The notes beneath the pieces were generated by a model. The model made no database searches. It was not told the origin of the DNA and saw only the letters and a list, made by a program, of their open reading frames with translations. Below are positions 17,159 through 23,230 of a stretch of DNA of 64,000 nt, in pieces. The position numbers and the translations under genes are program-made. Position 1 is the stretch's first letter. Each line of letters starts with the position of its first letter. Source of the DNA: Mesorhizobium sp. AR07 (GTDB taxonomy: Bacteria > Pseudomonadota > Alphaproteobacteria > Rhizobiales > Rhizobiaceae); NCBI RefSeq assembly GCF_024746815.1, contig NZ_CP080525.1, positions 4,706,501 through 4,770,500 on the forward strand. The letters are read 5' to 3'.

Positions 17159-17344
17159 TCCGGCCGCTGGGCCGCTGGGGATCCGGCCGTTAAGGAAATT
17201 CTAACCCTGTCTGCACTCGGTTGCGCCGTTTACCCGGTTTTCGCTGCTTTGCGGCTAGCGTGGCACAATACTGGCTTCTGCGGTGATGCATGTGTCGTTC
17301 CGGGAACGCCATGCGCAGTCGAAGCCCCATCCGAGAGACCAGTC

Positions 17345-17515
17345 ATGAGTTTCTTCATCAAGAAAATGTCCCGCCGCACGATCGTGCAGGCGCTGATCGC
17401 CCTGCCTGCCCTGTCCTTGTTCCGCAAGCTGCCTGATGCCGATGCCCCCCATGCCGATCCGAACGAGATCGTCGAGGTCAATGGCTGGATCCTGAAGCGG
17501 AGCGATCTGGCATGA
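17345..17515 (+). CDS. small twin-arginine-signal protein upstream of GMC oxidoreductase
   Basis: A 56-residue protein: MSFFIKKMSRRTIVQALIAL gives a twin-arginine motif and hydrophobic core, followed by a short polar tail ending VNGWILKRSDLA. It overlaps the GMC gene by four bases (ATGA), so the two are coupled. I infer a small subunit that brings the oxidoreductase to the Tat export path, as small Tat subunits do for other GMC dehydrogenases. Confidence 0.7.
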   Translation: MSFFIKKMSRRTIVQALIALPALSLFRKLPDADAPHADPNEIVEVNGWILKRSDLA

Positions 17516-18951
17516 TCTTCGACAGCTACGAGGCGTTTCGCGCCGCCAACTTCACCGCCAAGGTCTGCATCCTCGGCTCCGGCCCGGCCGGTACCACCAT
17601 TGCCCGCAAGCTTGGCGCCGCCGGCATTCCGGTCGTGGTGCTGGAGGCCGGCTCGCGTGAATTCAGCGACGAGTCGCAGGATTTCTACCGTGGCACCACG
17701 GTCGGCGATTTCTACTTCGATCTCGACATCACCCGGCTGCGGTTCATGGGCGGCAGTTCGAACCACTGGGCCGGCTGGTGCCGCGTGCTCGACAAACAGG
17801 ACTTCGAGCCGAAGGCCTGGGCACCCGATACGGGCTGGCCGATCCGCCGCACCGACATCGAACCCTATCTGCCGGAAGTGCACGATATTCTCGAACTCCC
17901 CGATTTCCGGCCGGATGTGCCGGTCTCCGACGACATTCGCTGGGTACAGCTGATCAAGAGCCCGGCGGTGCGCTTCGGCGAAAAATTCGCCGACGAGCTC
18001 GACAAGAGCAGCAACATCGCGGTCGTGCTCAACACCTATGCCACCGAACTTGCCGGCGACGGCAAGCGGGTAACCGGCGCCAGGCTGTGGTCCAACGGGC
18101 AGGACGCCGGCGCTTTCAGTGCCGACTATTTCATCGTCTGCACCGGCGGGCTGGAGAATTCGCGGCTGCTTCTGTGGTCGAACCAGCGCTCGAACGGTGG
18201 CGTCGTGCCGAATGCGGCAGCGCTTGGCCGCTACTGGATGGAGCACCCGACCTTCGAGGGCGGCAATGCCATCCTGGCCGACTATGGCGAGTTCGAGGTC
18301 GATGCGGTCAACGAAGCCTTCTTCTCGCCGACGCTTGCCGCGATGGAGCGCCTGCAGATCATGAATTTCGGCGTCCGGCTGATCGAGACGCCGTATCCGG
18401 GCGTCAAGAGCCTCATCGCCGATCTCGCCTGCACGGCGCCCAACATGGCCGAATGGATGGCCTCCAAGCTCAGCCAGAATCTGCGCTGCGCGGCCCAGCT
18501 TTATGTCGCCTGGGAACAGGCGCCGCTGGCCTCCAACCAGATCGAACTGTCGAAGACCGATGTCGACCCTGCCGGCGTGCCGCGCATCGAGCTGCACTGG
18601 AAGAAATCGGAGCTGGAACGCCGCACCCTTCTCGAAGGGCTCAGACTGTTCGGCACGACGCTGATCGAGAAGAATCTCGGCCGGGTGCGCATTGCCGACT
18701 GGATCACCAATGGCGGCGACTATCCGACCAACGACGAGACGGCGGGCCATCATCACATGGGTGGGACGCGGATGGGTACCGATGTCACCAAGAGTGTTGT
18801 CGACGCCAACTGCAAGGTGCACGGCATGGACAATCTCTATGTCGGCGGCTCCTCGGTGTTCTGCACGTCGGGCGAATGCAATCCGACGACGACGATCACC
18901 GCGCTGGCCTGCCGGCTGGGCGACCATCTGAGCAAAGTGGTCGGCGTCTGA
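17512..18951 (+). CDS. GMC-family FAD-dependent oxidoreductase
   Basis: A 479-residue flavoprotein. The FAD-binding loop is CILGSGPAGTTIARKLG near the N-terminus; GGSSNHWAGWC follows; the C-terminal active-site region contains HHMGGTRMGTD and SSVFCTSGECNPTTTITALA. This is the glucose/gluconate/fructose dehydrogenase-like branch that oxidises alcohols or sugars. It lacks its own signal, and the small Tat protein upstream could supply it. Substrate unknown. Confidence 0.9.
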   Translation: MIFDSYEAFRAANFTAKVCILGSGPAGTTIARKLGAAGIPVVVLEAGSREFSDESQDFYRGTTVGDFYFDLDITRLRFMGGSSNHWAGWCRVLDKQDFEPKAWAPDTGWPIRRTDIEPYLPEVHDILELPDFRPDVPVSDDIRWVQLIKSPAVRFGEKFADELDKSSNIAVVLNTYATELAGDGKRVTGARLWSNGQDAGAFSADYFIVCTGGLENSRLLLWSNQRSNGGVVPNAAALGRYWMEHPTFEGGNAILADYGEFEVDAVNEAFFSPTLAAMERLQIMNFGVRLIETPYPGVKSLIADLACTAPNMAEWMASKLSQNLRCAAQLYVAWEQAPLASNQIELSKTDVDPAGVPRIELHWKKSELERRTLLEGLRLFGTTLIEKNLGRVRIADWITNGGDYPTNDETAGHHHMGGTRMGTDVTKSVVDANCKVHGMDNLYVGGSSVFCTSGECNPTTTITALACRLGDHLSKVVGV

Positions 18952-18990
18952 CGGTTCCACGGCAACCTTGCCTTTGATGCATCCCGACAA

Positions 18991-19016
18991 TGCCGGCGCC
19001 AATGACGGCGCCGGCA
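18991..19016 (+). terminator. hairpin terminator after the GMC gene
   Basis: A perfect 10-bp stem, TGCCGGCGCC with GGCGCCGGCA, around a 6-base loop, 40 bases past the stop of the oxidoreductase. There is no T-run after it, so termination efficiency is uncertain. Confidence 0.55.
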
Positions 19017-19030
19017 GAGGGCGGCACGGC

Positions 19031-19204
19031 TCAGAAGCCATGGACGGCGATGCGCACCAGCACCGCGGCGGCGGCCAGCGCCACGAGCAGAATGCCGAGG
19101 CCGATGGGGGAGCCCCAGCCATACCATTCCATTGCCAGCTTGGCGTATTTGAACTCCTCCTCTTGCGAGAGGGGGCCCGCTGTTGAATCAAGCTCATTTT
19201 TCAC
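19031..19204 (-). CDS. small single-pass membrane protein
   Basis: A 57-residue protein with a polar N-terminus (KNELDSTAGPLSQEEEFK) and one C-terminal membrane helix (IGLGILLVALAAAAVLVRIA). I used the GTG at 19204; a GTG at 19240 would add 12 residues. Neither start has an ideally placed ribosome site, so translation is probable rather than certain. It is divergent from the MarR gene. Function unknown. Confidence 0.5.
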   Translation of the reverse strand: MKNELDSTAGPLSQEEEFKYAKLAMEWYGWGSPIGLGILLVALAAAAVLVRIAVHGF

Positions 19205-19292
19205 TCCTTGTCGGCGGCTGGGCTCTTGCCTTGTGGGCACCGCAGCCGCATATTGATGCGATAGTCTAAATGTTAGAAAGATTGATAATTAG

Positions 19293-19775
19293 ATGATCGA
19301 AGTAAATTCGTCAAGCCGGAATCGTGCCGAAATGGCGACGGCCATCGGCCTTGCCATCATGCAATGGCAGGACGCGACGCAGGCCTATGACGAGGCGGTG
19401 GGGGCGAGGCTTGGGCTGAACATGGCCGAACGCCATTGCATCGGGCTGCTCTATGGCGGCCCGCAATCGGCCGGCGCGATCGCCACAGCGACAGGGCTGA
19501 CGCCAGCCGCCGTCACCGCGCTGATCGACCGGCTGGAGGCGCGCGGCCTGCTGACGCGCACGCGCAGCCTCGAGGACAGGCGCAAGGTGGTCATCGAGGC
19601 GACCGAGGCGACGCGGAATCTGTCGGCGCGCTACTACGGCGCCATCGCGCGGGAAGGCGAAAAGGTCATCGCCAGCTTCAGCGACACGGAACTGGCCACA
19701 ATATCGCGCTTCGTCAACGCGGCACTCGACCTGCAACGCGACCAGCTGGCGCGGCTGAAGGCCGAGGCCGGCTGA
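19293..19775 (+). CDS. MarR-family transcriptional regulator
   Basis: A 160-residue winged-helix protein. The DNA-recognition segment is AIATATGLTPAAVTALIDRLEARG followed by the wing LLTRTRSLEDRRKVVIEATE, with the typical DRR motif. It faces the small membrane protein across a short AT-rich intergenic region. Ligand and targets are unknown; autoregulation and control of the divergent gene are the usual pattern. Confidence 0.9.
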   Translation: MIEVNSSSRNRAEMATAIGLAIMQWQDATQAYDEAVGARLGLNMAERHCIGLLYGGPQSAGAIATATGLTPAAVTALIDRLEARGLLTRTRSLEDRRKVVIEATEATRNLSARYYGAIAREGEKVIASFSDTELATISRFVNAALDLQRDQLARLKAEAG

Positions 19776-19779
19776 ACGG

Positions 19780-20616
19780 TCAGACCGTCGCCGGGTCGAG
19801 CGCCGGCTGGCCCTTGCGGCGGGCGACGATCGCCTCGAAGTCGGCGGACTGGAAGGCATCGCGCAAGGCATCGAACGACGGCAGCACGAAATAGGCGCGC
19901 TGGAACTTGTCGATCTCGTAGCCGGTCCGCATCACCGTTTCGAGGTCGAAGGGCACATGGTGGGCGTCCTTGCCGTCGACGGCGAACTGCAATTCGGTGA
20001 ACGACGACATTAGACCGGCGCCAAAGGCCTTCAGTGGCTGGCCGCTCTCCTGCATCAGGCCGTATTCGGCCGTGTACCAGTAGAGCCGGGTGATCATCTC
20101 GTCGCCGCCCAGCGCGATGATGTCGCCGGCCTTCTGGCCATACATCTGCATGAAGTCAGCGAATACCGGCTGCGACAGCACCGGGACATGGCCGAAGAAG
20201 TCATGGAACATGTCCGGCTCGACGATGTAGTCGAGCTCCTGCCTGGTCCGCAGCCAGTTGGTGACCGGGAAGCGGCGGTTGGCGAGATGGTCGAAGAAAG
20301 GTGCCGCGGGAATGAGACCAGGCACGGCGACGATTTCCCATCCGGTCAGCTTGCGCAGCTTGACGCTGATATCGTCGAAGTCGGGAATGCGATCGAGCAG
20401 GCCGAGCTTCTCGACGCCATCGAGATAGGAGTGGTGGGCGAGCTTGCGCGTCAGTTTGGTCTGGCGGTCGCACAGCATGCGCCACACCGCCTGCTTCTCG
20501 GCGCTGTAATCGTAACCTTGCGCCACGGTGAAATCGGCGCGGCAGACCGAATAGTCGCCGCGCAGGCCCTGCACCGCGCAGTCGCGGGCATATTCGGCAA
20601 CACTCATCGTCGTCAT
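19780..20616 (-). CDS. phhA: phenylalanine 4-monooxygenase
   Basis: A 278-residue non-haem iron enzyme that hydroxylates phenylalanine to tyrosine with tetrahydropterin and oxygen. The iron ligands are the two His around DMFHDFFGHVPVLSQP and the Glu of YTAEYGLM. Full length for the bacterial monomeric form. It is divergent from an Lrp/AsnC gene, the usual arrangement for amino-acid-responsive catabolic genes. The MarR gene converges on it with a 4-base gap. Confidence 0.96.
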   Translation of the reverse strand: MTTMSVAEYARDCAVQGLRGDYSVCRADFTVAQGYDYSAEKQAVWRMLCDRQTKLTRKLAHHSYLDGVEKLGLLDRIPDFDDISVKLRKLTGWEIVAVPGLIPAAPFFDHLANRRFPVTNWLRTRQELDYIVEPDMFHDFFGHVPVLSQPVFADFMQMYGQKAGDIIALGGDEMITRLYWYTAEYGLMQESGQPLKAFGAGLMSSFTELQFAVDGKDAHHVPFDLETVMRTGYEIDKFQRAYFVLPSFDALRDAFQSADFEAIVARRKGQPALDPATV

Positions 20617-20709
20617 GGTTTTTCTCCCTGCAAATCATGAATGGCTGACGTGCCGCGAGGTTAACTGGATTTGTCGAGGCAAATCGGTTTTGATGATGGC
20701 TAGAACGCG

Positions 20710-20740
20710 ATATTTTGGGTAATATTCACTCAGAAAATAT
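20710..20740. promoter_or_regulatory. candidate Lrp operator between phhA and lrp
   Basis: An AT-rich inverted repeat in otherwise GC-rich DNA: ATATTTT at 20710-20716 and AAAATAT at 20734-20740, 24 bases apart, with a further AATATT between them. It lies just before the regulator start, where an autoregulated Lrp-type protein would be expected to bind. Confidence 0.5.
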
Positions 20741-20755
20741 TTGATCGGAGTGAAA

Positions 20756-21232
20756 ATGCCTCAGTTCGATGATTTCGAGATCAAGATGCTCGATGTCCTG
20801 CAGCGCGACGGGCGCAAGCCGGTGTCCGAGCTGGCGCAAGAAATCGGCCTGTCGACGACGCCGTGCGCGCGCCGTTTCGAGGCGCTGCAGGAGGCCGGCA
20901 TCATCAAGGGCTTTGCCGCGGTGATCAGCCGCCGCGCGGTCGGGCTGATGGTCGAGGTGTTCATCGAGGTGCGCCTCACCAGCCACAGCGACGGCTCGCC
21001 CGAAAGCTTCATTGCCGCGGTGCAGCGCATGGACGAGGTGTCGTCATGCTGGACGATGACCGGCGACCACGATTTCCTGCTGCATGTCATGGTGCCGTCG
21101 GTCGACGAGCTCAACGCCTTCGTCATGCACCGGCTGATGCGGCTCGACGGCGTGCGCGACGTCCACACCCAGCTGGTGCTGCAGAACATCAAGGGACCCG
21201 GCCACGTGCCGCTCGGCCACCTCAGGCGGTGA
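20756..21232 (+). CDS. Lrp/AsnC-family transcriptional regulator
   Basis: A 158-residue regulator: N-terminal HTH (MPQFDDFEIKMLDVLQRDGR, then LAQEIGLSTTPCARRFEALQ) and C-terminal RAM/ligand domain (SCWTMTGDHDFLLHVMVPS). Divergence from phhA suggests it responds to phenylalanine or another aromatic amino acid and controls phhA. The final 25 coding bases are duplicated at 23090-23115 at the far side of the following island. Confidence 0.93.
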   Translation: MPQFDDFEIKMLDVLQRDGRKPVSELAQEIGLSTTPCARRFEALQEAGIIKGFAAVISRRAVGLMVEVFIEVRLTSHSDGSPESFIAAVQRMDEVSSCWTMTGDHDFLLHVMVPSVDELNAFVMHRLMRLDGVRDVHTQLVLQNIKGPGHVPLGHLRR

Positions 21233-21233
21233 T
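21208..21233. repeat. 26-bp direct repeat, left copy (3' end of lrp)
   Basis: An exact 26-bp match to 23090-23115. This copy encodes the last residues of the Lrp protein (PLGHLRR) and its stop. The pair brackets the three-gene island, as expected of an integration event into the 3' end of a gene. Confidence 0.85.
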
Positions 21234-21266
21234 CGGACGTCCGTTCGGCGTTCCGGGTTTGCGGTC

Positions 21267-21611
21267 TCAGTGCGCGTTGGACTCGACCGCGACAGCCGGC
21301 CTGTCGCCGTCGACCAAGGTACCCGCGATTGTCAGGGCGAACGAGATCGCCAACAGGGTCAAACCCCGTTGCAAATAGCGCTTCTCCTGCGCCAGTTCCT
21401 TCAGCGCTTTCTGCAGCAACGTCTTCTCCTGTTCGGCAAGAAGTGCCTGATTGTCGACCGCGAGCTTCAGTTGCGTGAGTTTGATGAGTGTTCCTCTCGA
21501 GTCGATCGACAGGAATGCCGGTGCCGCCATCATGATAGCGGCAAAGAAGCCACTGACCCCGCCGGCCAGCATCAGCCATGTCGTCCAGGAAAATCCGGAC
21601 AGAGGTTCCAT
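21267..21611 (-). CDS. small coiled-coil protein with two membrane helices
   Basis: A 114-residue protein: helix one about residues 10-33 (TTWLMLAGGVSGFFAAIMMA), a charged coiled coil about 45-82 rich in Leu, Gln, Glu and Lys, then helix two about 83-101 (LTLLAISFALTIAGTLV). Both ends would face the same side, with the coiled coil opposite. Its ATG shares one base with the stop of the XRE-RpoB fusion (TGATG), so it is the last gene of that operon. I do not recognise a family; an effector or membrane-tethering role is inference only. Confidence 0.75.
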   Translation of the reverse strand: MEPLSGFSWTTWLMLAGGVSGFFAAIMMAAPAFLSIDSRGTLIKLTQLKLAVDNQALLAEQEKTLLQKALKELAQEKRYLQRGLTLLAISFALTIAGTLVDGDRPAVAVESNAH

Positions 21612-22591
21612 CAGTCGTCCTGCTCAGCGCTGCCGTGCGTCTTGCCCGCGCCCGGCGGCTTCGATGCTGGTTTCGGCGTTCGTGTAGGCGCGGCCGGCGG
21701 CTCGACTGCAAGCCCGAGCGACCGCATTTCCTTGACGAGAACGTTGAAGCTTTCCGGAATGCCTGCTTCGAACATACCGCCGCGTGCGGCGAGTTCTTGC
21801 GTCATCGCAGCCGATCCGACAGCGCCGGCCGGCAGCTCCTTCTCAAGTTCGAGATCGATCCTGATCGACCTTTCGCTCGAACGGTTGTCATCATGCACGC
21901 CTGTAACAGTTCCGAAAATCCCTGATGGCACTCGCAAGGACGTATCGCGAACATCCGTTGCCTTCTCGCCGAATATGGCGCGAAGGAGTTTCTCTTCCGG
22001 CGTCATCGAATTTTCGCCCTGCGGCGTGATTTTACCGACCAGAATGTCTCCGGGCTCCATATGCGAGCCAACCCTGACGATCCCGTTTTCGTCGAGATTC
22101 TTCAGAGCCTCTTGCGACAGATCGGGAATGTCGCGCGTTATTCTTTCCGGCCCAAACTCCGTGTCATGCGCAACAACATGGTACGTTTCTATGTGTCGCG
22201 TCGAGGCAGCATCAGTGACGGCCGGCCAGCGACCCTCGACGGCATCCTCGTCTTCGCCCACCGTCCGTGCCGCCATCGGCACAGCGGCCACCGCTTCCTT
22301 ATCCTGCGTGCTCAATGTCAACCGCGCCCCGCAGGCATCGGTGAACAGATAGATGAAATCCAAAGGCGGGAGATGGTCCAGCACGCCGCTTTCGACCTGC
22401 GAAATCCGTGCTTGGCTGACGCCAAGCTTTGACGCGATCGCCTGTTGGGTCAAGCCGGCCCGCTTGCGCAAATCGCGCAGCAGGGCAGCGGTCTCGCGCG
22501 CGGCGCGCACACGCAGGAGAGCGGCGGCATAGGCGCCGTCATGCTCTATATCGGCGAGCAACCTTGAATCATGATCGTTCACAGGGTCCAT
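21611..22591 (-). CDS. XRE helix-turn-helix protein fused to RNA polymerase beta-flap and beta C-terminal segments
   Basis: A 326-residue protein. Residues about 36-72 are an XRE/HigA-like HTH (LRKRAGLTQQAIASKLGVSQ). Residues about 134-232 match the RpoB segment around the flap: GPERITRDIPDLSQEALKNL, PGDILVGKITPQGENSM and the flap-tip helix TPEEKLLRAIFGEKA (198-211), then RVPSGIFGTV. Residues about 273-297 match the beta C-terminus (FEAGIPESFNVLVKEMRSLG). A proline-rich tail follows. The beta region diverges in many positions from rhizobial RpoB while the flap tip is intact, which argues against a recent gene fragment. I used the ATG at 22591, which overlaps the upstream gene by 13 bases. It probably binds its own operator; the beta segment may bind sigma region 4 or act as a decoy. 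Confidence 0.85.
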   Translation of the reverse strand: MDPVNDHDSRLLADIEHDGAYAAALLRVRAARETAALLRDLRKRAGLTQQAIASKLGVSQARISQVESGVLDHLPPLDFIYLFTDACGARLTLSTQDKEAVAAVPMAARTVGEDEDAVEGRWPAVTDAASTRHIETYHVVAHDTEFGPERITRDIPDLSQEALKNLDENGIVRVGSHMEPGDILVGKITPQGENSMTPEEKLLRAIFGEKATDVRDTSLRVPSGIFGTVTGVHDDNRSSERSIRIDLELEKELPAGAVGSAAMTQELAARGGMFEAGIPESFNVLVKEMRSLGLAVEPPAAPTRTPKPASKPPGAGKTHGSAEQDD

Positions 22592-22962
22592 TCCAATTCC
22601 GATCCGACCGACAATCGCCATTTCACCAGGTCGAGAAATTCCGTTTTCGTTGCCTTGCCGCCATCCGCCGCGGTCGTCCTCTCGGATCCAATGAGGCAAA
22701 AATCATAGGTCTCAGCGCGCCCATCGCCTGGGATAGTGGCTGCGATGCGGAACGACAGAGAGCGAAAGGTCCATACATCCTTGAAGCCTTCCTGCTGCCA
22801 AAGATGTCTCCGATCGATAAATCCGTTTCGCCTGATGTCGGAGAGTTCAAAAAGGCAGCCGATCACAGCGGCGGCGTGGTTGCTGTCGATCACTTGGCGC
22901 AACCATTGCTCAATCTCGTTTCCGGCATGAAACCCAGGCCCGCTGCGCACCCAAATTCTCAC
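22579..22962 (-). CDS. small toxin-like protein, possibly RelE/HigB-related
   Basis: A 127-residue protein, first gene of the island operon. The GTG at 22962 has GGGGAG six bases ahead; a TTG at 22974 is the alternative. The pattern FKDVWTFRSLSFRIAATI followed by a helix KTEFLDLVKWRL recalls the C-terminal half of RelE/HigB-type toxins, and gene order (toxin before an XRE partner, 13-base overlap) fits a higBA layout. Similarity is weak, so toxin activity is inference. Nothing shows what the target is; the beta-like partner raises the possibility that it is RNA polymerase. Confidence 0.6.
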   Translation of the reverse strand: MRIWVRSGPGFHAGNEIEQWLRQVIDSNHAAAVIGCLFELSDIRRNGFIDRRHLWQQEGFKDVWTFRSLSFRIAATIPGDGRAETYDFCLIGSERTTAADGGKATKTEFLDLVKWRLSVGSELEWTL

Positions 22963-22978
22963 GGAACTCCCCAAGAAT

Positions 22979-22994
22979 ATAATCTATAGGTTAT
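22979..22994. promoter_or_regulatory. palindromic operator in front of the island operon
   Basis: A 16-bp near-perfect palindrome, ATAATCTATAGGTTAT, lying between the promoter and the first gene. It is a natural binding site for the operon's own XRE protein. Confidence 0.6.
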
Positions 22995-23021
22995 GAAAAG
23001 TCCATACCGATGAGAAAATGG

Positions 23022-23050
23022 ATAACAAAGCGTGCCGCGCGGCTTGTCAA
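23022..23050 (-). promoter_or_regulatory. sigma-70-type promoter of the island operon
   Basis: On the minus strand, a perfect TTGACA (-35, 23050-23045) is followed after exactly 17 bases by TGTTAT (-10, 23027-23022). It points into the three-gene operon and is the best housekeeping promoter I noticed in the window. Confidence 0.7.
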
Positions 23051-23089
23051 TGAGCCGTCTCACGGCATGACCGGCGTGCCAGTACTTGG

Positions 23090-23115
23090 GCCGCTCGGCC
23101 ACCTCAGGCGGTGAT
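23090..23115. repeat. 26-bp direct repeat, right copy
   Basis: Exact duplicate of 21208-21233, the 3' end of lrp. No intact lrp-like gene precedes it. It marks the right boundary of the inserted segment. Confidence 0.85.
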
Positions 23116-23230
23116 AGCGCCTGCCCACGGCATCCCTGCCGAAAAGCTGCACGCAAACTGCTGAAACGGGCCAAGCGCCTGTCCACATCGCCGGCCAGCA
23201 TCCGCGGACCATCAGCCCAAGAGGTCCGCC

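Noticed and set aside
17230..19197. 655-codon open frame antisense to the GMC oxidoreductase
   Set aside because: Despite a possible ribosome site at its start, its sequence mirrors the GMC gene and has no recognisable domain.
21611..22591. Pseudogene fragment of rpoB
   Set aside because: The frame is intact, fused in frame to an HTH, divergent from rhizobial RpoB except at functional motifs, and sits in a coupled operon.
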